A DNA stretch of 41,491 nt from Candidatus Berkelbacteria bacterium (GCA_029865605.1 JAOUGE010000008.1:1-41491), one strand, 5' to 3'; positions 23,525 through 31,256 are shown, counted from the first letter of the stretch. Made by a program: numbers and translations. Notes: generated by a model not told the origin, from the letters alone.

Positions 23525-23749
23525 ATGGCAGAAGTAGAGTTAAGGCATAAATCGGCTAAAATCTGTCCGATGTGCGGGAAAAAAGACTCGATGTCCTTGA
23601 ATCGTCCCCATTCCCTCCATAAGACAAAGAGAGTTGTTAAGCCTAACTTCCAGAAGAAGTGGGGTTATGAATTTTGTCAAAACTGTTTTAGAGTGCTAAA
23701 AAAGCGGGGAATAAAACTTGAAGACCTTAAGCTGCAGAAAGATTCTTAG
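23525..23749 (+). CDS. rpmB: 50S ribosomal protein L28
   Basis: 74 aa, the usual size. CPMCGKK near the N-terminus and CQNCFRV near the C-terminus form a four-cysteine zinc site as in C+ forms. NRPHSLHKTKRVVKPNFQKK is the L28 core (compare the SHSNxKTKRxxxPNLQ pattern). The C-terminal LKKRGIKL is typical. The N-terminus is extended by about 12 residues. No Shine-Dalgarno sequence is visible. It converges with the zinc-ribbon gene, the two 3' ends overlapping by 23 nt. Confidence 0.82.
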   Translation: MAEVELRHKSAKICPMCGKKDSMSLNRPHSLHKTKRVVKPNFQKKWGYEFCQNCFRVLKKRGIKLEDLKLQKDS

Positions 23750-24053
23750 AAAGTTTTAAAAAACAATTTTCGCATATTGCCACTCTGTCTTTGGGTGGGG
23801 GGGCGAGCATTACTCCATCGGCGTCGCAGAGCCCGCAATGAATATAGAACATTGAATTGTCTCTGAGCTTGTTTGCTTTCTCTCGGCAAGAATTGCATTT
23901 TTGAGGCTTTTTCTTGAAGCCTTTTTTTTGGTAATATTTCTGTTCCTGGGCCGACCAGAGGAATTCTTTTTGGCAAGTTTTACAAACTATAACCTTGTCT
24001 TCAGCTTTTTCTGCTGGCTTGATATCGGTAGTATCTTCTTTCATTTTGCTCAT
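23727..24053 (-). CDS. Zinc-ribbon protein
   Basis: 108 aa. Residues of about 22-60 (VCKTCQKEFLWSAQEQKYY, then KKPQKCNSCR) match the treble-clef-like zinc-ribbon of the PF13451 type, with CxxC pairs at about 24/27 and 53/56. A second pair set, CGLCDADG and CENCF, follows at about 73-97, so it may bind two zinc ions. The acidic N-terminus is disordered-looking. It has a consensus promoter with the start codon at +1. Function unknown; possibly nucleic-acid binding. Confidence 0.72.
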   Translation of the reverse strand: MSKMKEDTTDIKPAEKAEDKVIVCKTCQKEFLWSAQEQKYYQKKGFKKKPQKCNSCREKANKLRDNSMFYIHCGLCDADGVMLAPPPKDRVAICENCFLKLSKNLSAA

Positions 24054-24075
24054 AAGTTGATTCTAGTGCTACAAT
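24046..24075 (+). promoter_or_regulatory. Leaderless promoter of the delta-prime-like gene
   Basis: TTGCTC (24046-24051), an 18-nt spacer, TACAAT (24070-24075), then exactly 6 nt to the ATG at 24082. It overlaps the opposing promoter almost completely. Confidence 0.6.
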
Positions 24076-24088
24076 ATCAGCATGTCAA
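24060..24088 (-). promoter_or_regulatory. Consensus leaderless promoter of the zinc-ribbon gene
   Basis: Minus strand TTGACA (24083-24088), a 17-nt spacer, TAGAAT (24060-24065), then exactly 6 nt to the ATG at 24053, which puts the A of ATG at +1. The -35 box lies inside the first codons of the divergent gene. Confidence 0.72.
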
Positions 24089-24744
24089 ATGATTTCTACG
24101 ACATCAAAAAGCATTCTCAACCAGTAATCTTTGTTTCTAGCAGTGCCGAACTACAAGAACGGTTTTTATCTGATTCTGTAAAGGCCTTAAATGTGAGCTG
24201 GGTGGACATTCTTGAGTTTGACCCGTCTATTTCAGGAGTTAAGGAGCTAAGACCGCTCATTTCAGGGCTGGAAATGAAACCTCATAGCAGTAAGTGGAGG
24301 CTTTTGGTTATTAAAAACGCCGATAATATGAATGACGAGCAAGCTAACACGTTATTAAAAACACTTGAAGAGCCGCCTCATTATGGGAGGATTATTATCT
24401 TTGCAAAGAATTTATCGAAGCTTTTGCCAACCATTAGATCGAGGTGCCACAGGGTTTTTTTTGAAAGCGGTAAGGATGCGCCTGAAACGGGGGGCATTAA
24501 TTTTGATCTGAATTTCAGCCAGTTTTTAAAGGAGCTGAACTTGATTGAAAACAAGGGTGTTCCTGATACTTTAGAGTTGATTTTTATGCGTGAAAGAGGT
24601 AAGTTGGCGGAAGGGAAATTGGAATATTTCCAATTTTACAAGAGAGTTGCAGAGTCTTATGTCAGCTCTAAAAACACGAACGTGAATCGAAAGCTTCTTT
24701 TGGAGAACTTATGGGTTATGCATAAAAAGCTAGGTAAAAAATGA
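24082..24744 (+). CDS. DNA polymerase III delta-prime-like clamp-loader subunit
   Basis: 220 aa. Residues of about 60-130 carry the clamp-loader signature RLLVIKNADNMNDEQANTLL followed by KTLEEPP and TIRSRCHRVFF (sensor 1 and SRC motif). There is no Walker A motif, as in delta-prime, and the protein is shorter than typical HolB (about 330 aa), lacking most of the C-terminal collar domain. It should help load the sliding clamp. It overlaps the TPR gene by 4 nt. Confidence 0.82.
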   Translation: MSNDFYDIKKHSQPVIFVSSSAELQERFLSDSVKALNVSWVDILEFDPSISGVKELRPLISGLEMKPHSSKWRLLVIKNADNMNDEQANTLLKTLEEPPHYGRIIIFAKNLSKLLPTIRSRCHRVFFESGKDAPETGGINFDLNFSQFLKELNLIENKGVPDTLELIFMRERGKLAEGKLEYFQFYKRVAESYVSSKNTNVNRKLLLENLWVMHKKLGKK

Positions 24745-25289
24745 TAATTTACCCCGTAATAATCTTAACTCTCTTGATTGTCGGCTTTGTTATCATATGG
24801 AGGAGGGCATATATTCTGGAAAGGGAGGGTAAAATCGAGGTTGAAGACGAGTCTAAGAAAATAAAAGATGAAAAAAGAAGTTGGTTTAGTTTCGCGAAAA
24901 AGTCTCATGAACCGGAAGCAGAAGTTGATAAGGAAAAAGACGAAGACTTTATTAAAGCAGAGGAGCTCTTTTCAAAAAAACAGTATATAAGTGCCGAAAA
25001 ATGGTATTTGGAAGTAATCAAGAAAGATCCAAAAAATTCTAAGGTTTACTCGAGGCTAGGAACGATTTATCTTGAACAAAGGAATTTTCAGGATGCCAAA
25101 GAGGCTTTTGAGGAAGCGATTAGGCTGGATGATAGGGTGGCAAGCAGGTTTTTTAATCTCTCATATGTCTATAATGCCCTCGGCGACTTAAGGGGGGCAA
25201 GCAATTATGCCAAGCGGGCGATAAGACTTGACCCGGACAACGCTAAGTATCGCCGCTGGCTCGATGAACTTAGAAGGGGTAGGGTTTAG
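24741..25289 (+). CDS. Membrane-anchored TPR protein
   Basis: 182 aa. An N-terminal membrane helix (about 2-20) is followed by a charged linker (about 27-68). At least three tetratricopeptide repeats cover about 70-178, including FIKAEELFSKKQYISAEKWY, SKVYSRLGTIYLEQRNFQDA and ASRFFNLSYVYNALGDLRGA, each ending in an L/IRLD or KKDP turn. TPRs mediate protein-protein contacts. It overlaps the delta-prime-like gene by 4 nt; the functional link is unknown. Confidence 0.85.
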   Translation: MIIYPVIILTLLIVGFVIIWRRAYILEREGKIEVEDESKKIKDEKRSWFSFAKKSHEPEAEVDKEKDEDFIKAEELFSKKQYISAEKWYLEVIKKDPKNSKVYSRLGTIYLEQRNFQDAKEAFEEAIRLDDRVASRFFNLSYVYNALGDLRGASNYAKRAIRLDPDNAKYRRWLDELRRGRV

Positions 25290-25302
25290 TTGACCTATAC
25301 AT

Positions 25303-25331
25303 TTGAGTTTAGAGCGTGTTCTTGGTATAAT
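25303..25331 (+). promoter_or_regulatory. Promoter of the tRNA-Thr/tRNA-Tyr pair
   Basis: TTGAGT (25303-25308), a 17-nt spacer and perfect TATAAT (25326-25331). Transcription would start about 30 nt before tRNA-Thr and cover both tRNAs, which are 5 nt apart. Confidence 0.75.
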
Positions 25332-25366
25332 TTTTTTGCTTTTAGCAGGAAATTTGTCTGTTGAAC

Positions 25367-25441
25367 GCCGATATAGCTCAGCGGTAGAGCAACTGTTTTG
25401 TAAACAGTAGGTCGTCAGTTCGAATCTGACTATCGGCTCCA
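25367..25441 (+). tRNA. tRNA-Thr (TGT), CCA encoded
   Basis: 75 nt. Acceptor GCCGATA/TATCGGC, D-arm GCTC/GAGC, anticodon stem ACTGT/ACAGT with loop TTTGTAA giving TGT, T-arm GTCAG-TTCGAAT-CTGAC, discriminator T, encoded CCA. Confidence 0.96.
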
Positions 25442-25446
25442 GAGTT

Positions 25447-25533
25447 GCCGGGTTGGCAGAGCGGTCAATTGCACTTGACTGTAAATCAAGCGCCCTCGTG
25501 GCTTCGGAGGTTCGAATCCTTCACCCGGCACCA
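25447..25533 (+). tRNA. tRNA-Tyr (GTA), CCA encoded
   Basis: 87 nt with a long variable arm. Acceptor GCCGGGT/ACCCGGC, anticodon stem CTTGA/TCAAG with loop CTGTAAA giving GTA, T-arm GGAGG-TTCGAAT-CCTTC, encoded CCA. The last 21 nt recur at 25659-25679. Confidence 0.96.
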
Positions 25534-25679
25534 AGAGCCCTCGCATCAGGCATCTGTTTGATGCGAGGGCTATTTGGGAGGGAGGGATTCGAAGGCCGGA
25601 CTAGCCTTGGGCTGGGAGGCGGGGTCGCGAGATTTGCCAGCAGGCAAATACTTGTGACCGAATCCTTCACCCGGCACCA
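25534..25679 (+). mobile_element. tRNA-Tyr-linked element with duplicated tRNA 3' end
   Basis: After the CCA comes a 13-bp terminator-like hairpin (25536-25571). Then follow ATTTGGGAGGG, TCGAAGGCCG, GAGGCGGGGTCGCG, a 7-bp hairpin ATTTGCC-AGCA-GGCAAAT, TGTGAC, and a perfect 21-nt copy of the tRNA 3' end (25659-25679), 146 bp from the original. The tRNA-Pro-linked element has the same blocks in the same order. The divergence between copies outside the blocks argues against a recent duplication. Confidence 0.78.
25536..25571 (+). terminator. Hairpin ending the tRNA-Thr/Tyr transcript
   Basis: AGCCCTCGCATCA (25536-25548) pairs perfectly with TGATGCGAGGGCT (25559-25571) around a 10-nt loop, directly after the tRNA-Tyr CCA. 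Only ATTT follows, so it may end transcription weakly or guide 3' processing. It doubles as the first hairpin of the tRNA-linked element. Confidence 0.6.
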
Positions 25680-25686
25680 GAATCTT

Positions 25687-26385
25687 TTAGACAAAAGGGT
25701 TCGCTCGTGTAGAGCAAAAAACATGCCCTATTTTGAATTCAGAAACGCGTTTTTTTTGATGGGTCCAATATAATTTATATTTAAGCTCCTTCAATAAATC
25801 TAAGGACTGATTTATATTTTTTCTTTGCTCGGGATCTTTTAGGGATGTATGATGAATCTCAAGAAGGAGATCGGGTTTATGCCTTTTGATTAATTTTTTG
25901 GCTCCGAGAATTACCTCGAATTCCATACCCTCAACATCAACCTTAATCAAATTAGGAATGGGTGATGCTTTTAAGTTATCGAGCTTCCTGACCCTGCATT
26001 CAAACGTCAATAATTTTCTTATCCTAACCGGCTGGACTCGGCTAGGATCATATTTGCTGGTTAATGCTTCAAGGCCATTGCTGTAAAAAAAGCGTCCTTT
26101 TTTATCTCGCTTGCCAAGAGCGGTTTTCAAGATTTTTATTCTTGGGTTTTTCTTAAACCTATTTTTAATTAATTGATAAGTACTTGGATTTGGTTCAAAG
26201 CAGATTACAGTGCCATTTTTGCCGGTTTTTTTTAAGAATAATTTCGTTAAATTCCCTTTATATGCACCGATATCATAAATCACACTTCCTTTGAGTCGAA
26301 GTTTCTTTAGGAGAAGTCTTTCATCGACATCAAACCTATGCCAAATTAGCTTTAGTCTTAGATGATTTAAGATTTCTTTAATCAT
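25687..26385 (-). CDS. FkbM family methyltransferase
   Basis: 232 aa. VIYDIGAYKGNLTKLFLKK is the SAM motif (about 36-54), CFEPNPSTYQLIKNRF follows (about 63-78), and NLIKVDVEGMEFEVILGAKK (about 144-163) is the FkbM signature; IHHTSL near 177 fits too. It probably O-methylates a sugar. It is a solo gene, separate from the FkbM domain in the glycan operon. Its stop codon lies 8 bp beyond the duplicated tRNA-Tyr end, so its 3' end adjoins the tRNA-linked element. A TATAAT box is at 26423-26428 (minus). Confidence 0.9.
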   Translation of the reverse strand: MIKEILNHLRLKLIWHRFDVDERLLLKKLRLKGSVIYDIGAYKGNLTKLFLKKTGKNGTVICFEPNPSTYQLIKNRFKKNPRIKILKTALGKRDKKGRFFYSNGLEALTSKYDPSRVQPVRIRKLLTFECRVRKLDNLKASPIPNLIKVDVEGMEFEVILGAKKLIKRHKPDLLLEIHHTSLKDPEQRKNINQSLDLLKELKYKLYWTHQKKRVSEFKIGHVFCSTRANPFV

Positions 26386-26417
26386 TTCTGTAAGTTATCT
26401 GGAAATTTAACCAGTTT

Positions 26418-26447
26418 TTGATATTATATGCTTGCAAGCCATATTAT
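26418..26447 (+). promoter_or_regulatory. Promoter candidate for tRNA-Thr(GGT)-rpmG-tRNA-Trp
   Basis: TTGATA (26418-26423), an 18-nt spacer and TATTAT (26442-26447), with a leader of about 48 nt before tRNA-Thr. It overlaps a TATAAT box facing the divergent FkbM gene. Confidence 0.5.
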
Positions 26448-26501
26448 TAAATAGCTTGTTTTGAGGTTTAGCGCCGATGTACCCGCCTGCCGGTCGCCTA
26501 T

Positions 26502-26577
26502 GCCGATGTAGCTCAGTTGGTAGAGCAACTCCATGGTAAGGAGTAGGTCAGCGGTTCAAGTCCGCTCATCGGCTCCA
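26502..26577 (+). tRNA. tRNA-Thr (GGT), CCA encoded
   Basis: 76 nt. Acceptor GCCGATG/CATCGGC, D-arm GCTC/GAGC, anticodon stem ACTCC/GGAGT with loop ATGGTAA giving GGT, T-arm GCGGT-TCAAGTC region intact, discriminator T, encoded CCA. The 5' nine bases also occur 29 bp upstream. Confidence 0.95.
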
Positions 26578-26627
26578 TCTCGCAGGCTCGGTGTAAACTA
26601 GCTTGCATTGAGAAGCGAAGCGACAAA

Positions 26628-26846
26628 ATGAAAAAAATACTTACATCCTACATTATCAGCTTCCCGCTGATTGTTTTGGGCCTAGTCCTTCTAGTCCAGG
26701 CAGCTAACCCATATTTTTTGATATCGGCCGACGAAGCAGCAATTAGAGAGATTGCAGTCGCTCCATTTCAGTTTGTATCCGGTATAATCCTTGTAATTCT
26801 TGGCCTTTCGTCTATCATTGCTAGGTATCTAATAAGGGAGAGGTAA
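26628..26846 (+). CDS. Small membrane protein of unknown function
   Basis: 72 aa. Helices at about 7-25 and 46-65 flank a loop with NPYFLISADEAAIREIAVAP; the protein ends in a basic ARYLIRER. No family recognised. It lies between tRNA-Thr and rpmG, 6 nt before the latter, and probably shares their transcript. No clear Shine-Dalgarno sequence; the regular topology supports a real gene. Confidence 0.55.
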   Translation: MKKILTSYIISFPLIVLGLVLLVQAANPYFLISADEAAIREIAVAPFQFVSGIILVILGLSSIIARYLIRER

Positions 26847-26852
26847 GAAACC

Positions 26853-27020
26853 ATGGCTAAAAAGGGCAAGAGACCCCGAGATATCGTTTTAGAGTGTTCT
26901 GTTTGCGGCAATAGAAATTATGTAACTGGTCGTTCTGCTCAGCAACCGATCAAGAAGCTATCGCTTCAGAAACACTGTCGCAAGTGCCGCAAGCACACAG
27001 CGCACAAAGAGAGTAAGTAA
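26853..27020 (+). CDS. rpmG: 50S ribosomal protein L33
   Basis: 55 aa starting MAKKGKRPRDIVLECSVCG. Two CxxC pairs (C15/C18 and C42/C45) form the zinc site of C+ L33. NRNYVTGRSA and KKLSLQKHCRKCRKHTAHKE match the family core. GGGAGAGG lies about 9 nt upstream. Its position between tRNA-Thr and tRNA-Trp is the conserved bacterial arrangement that normally leads into secE-nusG. Confidence 0.95.
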   Translation: MAKKGKRPRDIVLECSVCGNRNYVTGRSAQQPIKKLSLQKHCRKCRKHTAHKESK

Positions 27021-27042
27021 CTCCTCGGGAAATAAGTTTTAC

Positions 27043-27117
27043 AGGGGCGTAGCTTAGCGGTAGAGCGTCGGTCTCCAAAACCGAAGGTCGCGGGTTCGAA
27101 TCCTGCCGCCCCTGCCA
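27043..27117 (+). tRNA. tRNA-Trp (CCA), CCA encoded
   Basis: 75 nt. Acceptor AGGGGCG/CGCCCCT, D-arm GCTT/GAGC, anticodon stem TCGGT/ACCGA with loop CTCCAAA giving anticodon CCA, T-arm GCGGG-TTCGAAT-CCTGC, discriminator G and encoded 3' CCA. Confidence 0.96.
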
Positions 27118-27132
27118 CACCTTAAAATTTAT

Positions 27133-27138
27133 TATAAT
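27133..27138 (+). promoter_or_regulatory. -10 box of ileS, leaderless geometry
   Basis: Perfect TATAAT with 5 nt to the GTG start of ileS; no Shine-Dalgarno sequence. The -35 region would fall in the tRNA-Trp 3' end and is weak, so read-through from the tRNA is an alternative. Confidence 0.45.
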
Positions 27139-27143
27139 TTATT

Positions 27144-30116
27144 GTGAAGTCCGAATTTGCCAAAAAAGAAGAAGAGATACTTGAGTTTTGGAAGAAAAAC
27201 AATCTTTTTATTCGTTCCATAGAAGACCGCCCTGAAGACCGCCCTTACGTTTTTTATGATGGCCCGCCTTTTGCAACGGGTCTGCCTCATTATGGTCATA
27301 TCCTTTCGTCGGTTATTAAGGATTTAGTCCCGAGATACTGGACAATGAAAGGGTTTAGAGTCGCTCGTCGCTGGGGATGGGACTGTCATGGATTGCCGAT
27401 TGAAACAGTTGCCGAGAAAGAACTAAAGATCTCGGGTAAAAAGCAGATCGAAGGAAAAGGAGTCGAACTTTTCAATAAAACTGCCAGAAACTTGGTTTCG
27501 TCCTTTGTCGATCAATGGGAGAAAACAATTGAGCGAATAGGCCGCTGGGTTAATTTTGATAATTCCTACAAAACAATGGATTCCACTTATATGGAGTCAG
27601 TTTGGTGGGCGCTTAAAACTCTCTGGGATAAAGGACTGATTTATGAAGGCTTGAGGGTTTTGATGTACTGTCCGAGGTGTGAAACGCCGGTGTCGAACGC
27701 CGAGATTGCAATGGACTCAAGCTATAGGGATACCACGGAAGATTCGGTTGTTGTCAAATTCCATCTTTTGCCAAGTCAAAAATTTGCCAAAAACTATGAG
27801 ACTCGAGATAGTGCTTACATTTTAGCCTGGACAACAACCCCGTGGACTCTACCTGGAAATGTCGCCTTAGCAGTCGGGGAGAGTATTGATTACACAGCCC
27901 TTAGGGTTAAAGACATGCCGGAACTTCTTATTATTGCTTCAGATCTTGTGCCCAAAATATTTAAAAACAAGAAGATTGAGATAGTTCACGATCGTATAAA
28001 GGGTAAGGATATGGTCGGCTTGGAGTATGAACCCCTGTTTGAGGTTGAAAAAGTGAAAAATTCGGGTAAAAGGGCGTGGTATATCACAAGTGCTGATTTT
28101 GTTAAAACTGAAGAAGGGACCGGAGTTGTTCATACGGCGGTGATATATGGTGAAGAAGATTTTGAGCTGGGAAAGAAGGTTGACCTACCGCAAGTGCCGC
28201 TCCTTGACTCATCGGGGCATTATAATGATGACGCTCCGGAGTTTATCCGCGGCAAATTTTATAAAGAGGCAGAAGAATCTATTGTCGATGATCTTAAAAA
28301 GAGGAATCTAATTTATCGGATTGAAAGGCACACCCATTCATATCCTTTCTGTTGGAGGTGCGAAGCGCCCTTGATTTATAACGCAATCTCTTCTTGGTTT
28401 ATTAATATCCAAAAGGATAAGCAGAGGATAATTGAGCTTAATGAAAAGATAAATTGGCATCCAGAATTTCTGAAACACGGGCGGTTTTTGAATATTGTAA
28501 AAGAAGCTCCTGATTGGAACATCTCAAGGAATCGCTATTGGGCTACGCCGCTGCCTTTTTTTAAATGCTCTAAATGTAAAGAGGCAGTATGTATTGGCTC
28601 TGTTGCCGAGCTGAAAGAAAAAGCATTAAATTTTGAAGAAGTTTATAAGTCGGAGAAGGTCGAGGAGATAGATCTGCATCGGCCTTATATCGATCAAGTT
28701 AAGCTCAAGTGCAGCAAATGTGAAGGCGAAATGATAAGAATCCCAGAAGTAGTTGACTGCTGGGTAGAAAGCTCTTCGATGCCCTTTGCCGAATGGCACT
28801 ATCCTTTTGAAAACAAAGAGATTTTTGAAAAAAGGTTCCCGGGTCAATTCATAGGTGAATATGTTGCTCAAACACGAACGTGGTTTTACTATATGCATGT
28901 TTTGGCGGTTCTTCTGTTTGATAACATTGCTTACGAAAATGTGGTTTCAACAGGAACGATTTTGGCTGAAGACGGGAGTAAAATGTCAAAATCAAAAGGC
29001 AATTTTCCCGACCCGGAAGAGGTAATTGAGAATTTTGGTGCCGATTCCTTAAGATTTTACCTGATGTCCTCGGTAGTAATGCGCTCTGATAATTTGTTTT
29101 TTAACGCAAGGGACTTAAGAGATGTTTTCAATAAGACCACAAATATTCTCTATAATGTCTTAAGATTTTACGAGGTTTATTCTGGAGATAATGCCAATGG
29201 GAGCAAGACGGCTACGGAAGAACTCGGTCTTATTGACCGCTGGATTTTCTCTAGGGCCGAAAACCTAGTCCTAAAAGCGGGAAATTACCTTGAGCAGTAT
29301 AATACGGTTGATTATTGTCGTGAAATTAGAGTCTTTATCGATGATCTTTCGACCTGGTGGGTGAGAAGAAGCAGGGAAAGGATGAAACAGGGCGGAGAGA
29401 GAGAAGCTCGAGCATTAAAAACCCTGAGTAGAACCCTTAAAAAGCTCGCCACAGTCATTGCTCCGGTGATGCCCTTCGCGGCGGAAGGTATTTGGCAGAA
29501 AGTCAGAGAAGGAAAAGATCCGATCAGTGTTCATCTCTATTTGTGGGCTGAGGCCGATCAAAATGCGGTTGATTCTAAAATTGAGACCGATATGGAAAAA
29601 GCTAGAAAAATTTGCGAGCTTGGCCACTCGTTAAGGTCGAGCAAAGGATTCAGGGTGCGTCAGCCTCTTTCCAAAATCCATTTCAACTATAAGTTTGAGA
29701 CTGATCAGGATGAATTTGAACAGTTGATTTTATCCGAATTAAATGTTGAGAAAATAGCGACTAAGGGGGATCTGACAGATGCGCAACTAGCGAAAGAGGG
29801 GGAACTCGAAGTATCTATGGACTTTGCGATTGACAAAAGACTCGAGGAGCTGGGGGCGGTTAGGGACTTATCAAGAGGTATCCAGCAGCTTAGAAAAAGT
29901 AAGGGGCTTAAGCAGGGACAACTGGTTGGAGCTAGTTATTATTGTAGCGACGAGCTGAAGGAAATGGTAGAAAAGAACAAAACCAAACTAATGGCCTCGG
30001 CGGCGTTGAGAAGTCTTAATTTTAAAAAGGAGCTAGGCTCTTCTGAAGGCACTCTGGAAATCCCCTTACTTAAATGCTTTATTGACATTGATGAAGATTC
30101 CAAAGATAAGAGTTGA
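27144..30116 (+). CDS. ileS: Isoleucyl-tRNA synthetase (type 2-like)
   Basis: 990 aa from a GTG. Class I signatures: HYGH at 49-52 (in PPFATGLPHYGHIL) and KMSKS at about 613-617. The editing domain is present (AWTTTPWTLPGN; the TTPWTLP motif). RVARRWGWDCHGLPIE and HYGH in place of HIGH are features of type 2 (eukaryote/archaea-like) IleRS, a class known for reduced mupirocin sensitivity; this assignment is from memory of motif differences. The stop overlaps rodA by 26 nt. Confidence 0.95.
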   Translation: MKSEFAKKEEEILEFWKKNNLFIRSIEDRPEDRPYVFYDGPPFATGLPHYGHILSSVIKDLVPRYWTMKGFRVARRWGWDCHGLPIETVAEKELKISGKKQIEGKGVELFNKTARNLVSSFVDQWEKTIERIGRWVNFDNSYKTMDSTYMESVWWALKTLWDKGLIYEGLRVLMYCPRCETPVSNAEIAMDSSYRDTTEDSVVVKFHLLPSQKFAKNYETRDSAYILAWTTTPWTLPGNVALAVGESIDYTALRVKDMPELLIIASDLVPKIFKNKKIEIVHDRIKGKDMVGLEYEPLFEVEKVKNSGKRAWYITSADFVKTEEGTGVVHTAVIYGEEDFELGKKVDLPQVPLLDSSGHYNDDAPEFIRGKFYKEAEESIVDDLKKRNLIYRIERHTHSYPFCWRCEAPLIYNAISSWFINIQKDKQRIIELNEKINWHPEFLKHGRFLNIVKEAPDWNISRNRYWATPLPFFKCSKCKEAVCIGSVAELKEKALNFEEVYKSEKVEEIDLHRPYIDQVKLKCSKCEGEMIRIPEVVDCWVESSSMPFAEWHYPFENKEIFEKRFPGQFIGEYVAQTRTWFYYMHVLAVLLFDNIAYENVVSTGTILAEDGSKMSKSKGNFPDPEEVIENFGADSLRFYLMSSVVMRSDNLFFNARDLRDVFNKTTNILYNVLRFYEVYSGDNANGSKTATEELGLIDRWIFSRAENLVLKAGNYLEQYNTVDYCREIRVFIDDLSTWWVRRSRERMKQGGEREARALKTLSRTLKKLATVIAPVMPFAAEGIWQKVREGKDPISVHLYLWAEADQNAVDSKIETDMEKARKICELGHSLRSSKGFRVRQPLSKIHFNYKFETDQDEFEQLILSELNVEKIATKGDLTDAQLAKEGELEVSMDFAIDKRLEELGAVRDLSRGIQQLRKSKGLKQGQLVGASYYCSDELKEMVEKNKTKLMASAALRSLNFKKELGSSEGTLEIPLLKCFIDIDEDSKDKS

Positions 30117-31182
30117 TTTAGACTGGTCGCTTGTAGTCATACCTGTATTGTTGATTGTAGGAAGCATTGCCACGCTCTATAGTATTGCTTCGTTTTCTGG
30201 CAAAGGCCACCTCGCCTTAAACCAGATTATTTTTTTCGGGATTGGGATCGCTGTCTATCTCTTTTTTACTTTTTTTGACTACAGAGAGCTTAAAAAATAT
30301 TCGTGGTATCTCTATGTAATGGCTATTTTTTTACTTTTGATAGTAGGTGTTTGGGGTGAAACTATTTTTGGTTCAAAAAGATGGATCGACCTAGGTTTTT
30401 TCCAGTTTCAGCCCTCTGAACTTTCAAAACTAATTATTCTTATATTTGGGGGTTATTTTTTTAGCTCGTTGCAGGAATTTTCTTATCGAAAACTGATTTT
30501 TTTTATTTTGCTTTGCGCTTTGCCGATAACGCTTATTTTACTGGAGCCCGACCTTGGAACAGCACTGTCAATTTGCGTTCTGATTATTGCTGTTTTGATT
30601 GGAGCTCGTGTTCCGAGATTAGTTTTTATTGTGGCTGCAGCGATTGCGCTTATTTCTCTCCCGGTAGCTTGGTCATCACTCAAGGATTATCAGAGGGCGA
30701 GGGTGTATTCGTTCATCAGTCCCGCCTCTGATCCACTTAAGTCTGGGTATAACGTTAATCAGTCTAAGATTGCTGTGGGTTCGGGGGGGCTCTGGGGCAA
30801 GGGATTCGGCGGGGCGACCCAGAGCCAGCTTCAGTTTCTTCCCATTTCTCATATCGACTTTATTTTTGCTAGCTGGGGGGAAGCAACAGGGTTTGCCGGT
30901 TCGGTAGCTCTCATTGCGGTTTACGCAATATTGATATGGAGAGTATTTTATATTGCCTCCCTCTCAAGAGATGAGATAGGTAGTCTTTTTTGTACCGGTA
31001 TAGGCGCAGTTTTTCTGTTTCAATCTTTTGTTAATATTGGTATGAATATCGGGCTGGCTCCCGTTACTGGGATACCTTTGCCCTATTTCTCTTATGGGGG
31101 AACCTCAATTATTATAAGCTCGGCGCTATTGGGCATTGTTCAGAGTGTTTATCTTAGGCGTAAATCGCTTAAGTTTGATTGA
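30091..31182 (+). CDS. rodA: SEDS peptidoglycan glycosyltransferase RodA
   Basis: 363 aa from the ATG at 30091, about ten membrane helices. GSKRWIDLGFFQFQPSELSK, LLEPDLGTALS, SHIDFIFASWGEATGF (with the catalytic-loop Asp) and NIGMNIGLAPVTGIPLPYFS are SEDS motifs; the last is RodA-like rather than FtsW-like. It polymerises glycan strands during elongation, normally with a class B PBP not seen here. It is translationally coupled to ileS, an unusual pairing. Confidence 0.9.
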   Translation: MKIPKIRVDLDWSLVVIPVLLIVGSIATLYSIASFSGKGHLALNQIIFFGIGIAVYLFFTFFDYRELKKYSWYLYVMAIFLLLIVGVWGETIFGSKRWIDLGFFQFQPSELSKLIILIFGGYFFSSLQEFSYRKLIFFILLCALPITLILLEPDLGTALSICVLIIAVLIGARVPRLVFIVAAAIALISLPVAWSSLKDYQRARVYSFISPASDPLKSGYNVNQSKIAVGSGGLWGKGFGGATQSQLQFLPISHIDFIFASWGEATGFAGSVALIAVYAILIWRVFYIASLSRDEIGSLFCTGIGAVFLFQSFVNIGMNIGLAPVTGIPLPYFSYGGTSIIISSALLGIVQSVYLRRKSLKFD

Positions 31183-31256
31183 CTTATTCGGCTTCGCTCA
31201 GAGTCAATCCCTTCGAGCCTGAGCGCTCTGATCCTCGGCTGTGGGAGTCGAATGGA

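Noticed and set aside
25453-25773. 106-codon open frame on the plus strand
   Set aside because: It runs through tRNA-Tyr and the tRNA-linked element and has no ribosome site; it is chance openness in GC-rich structured DNA.
26473-26510. GCCGATGTA repeated 29 bp upstream of tRNA-Thr(GGT), as a possible partial tRNA
   Set aside because: Only nine bases match and nothing tRNA-like follows the first copy; too short to support an element or att site.
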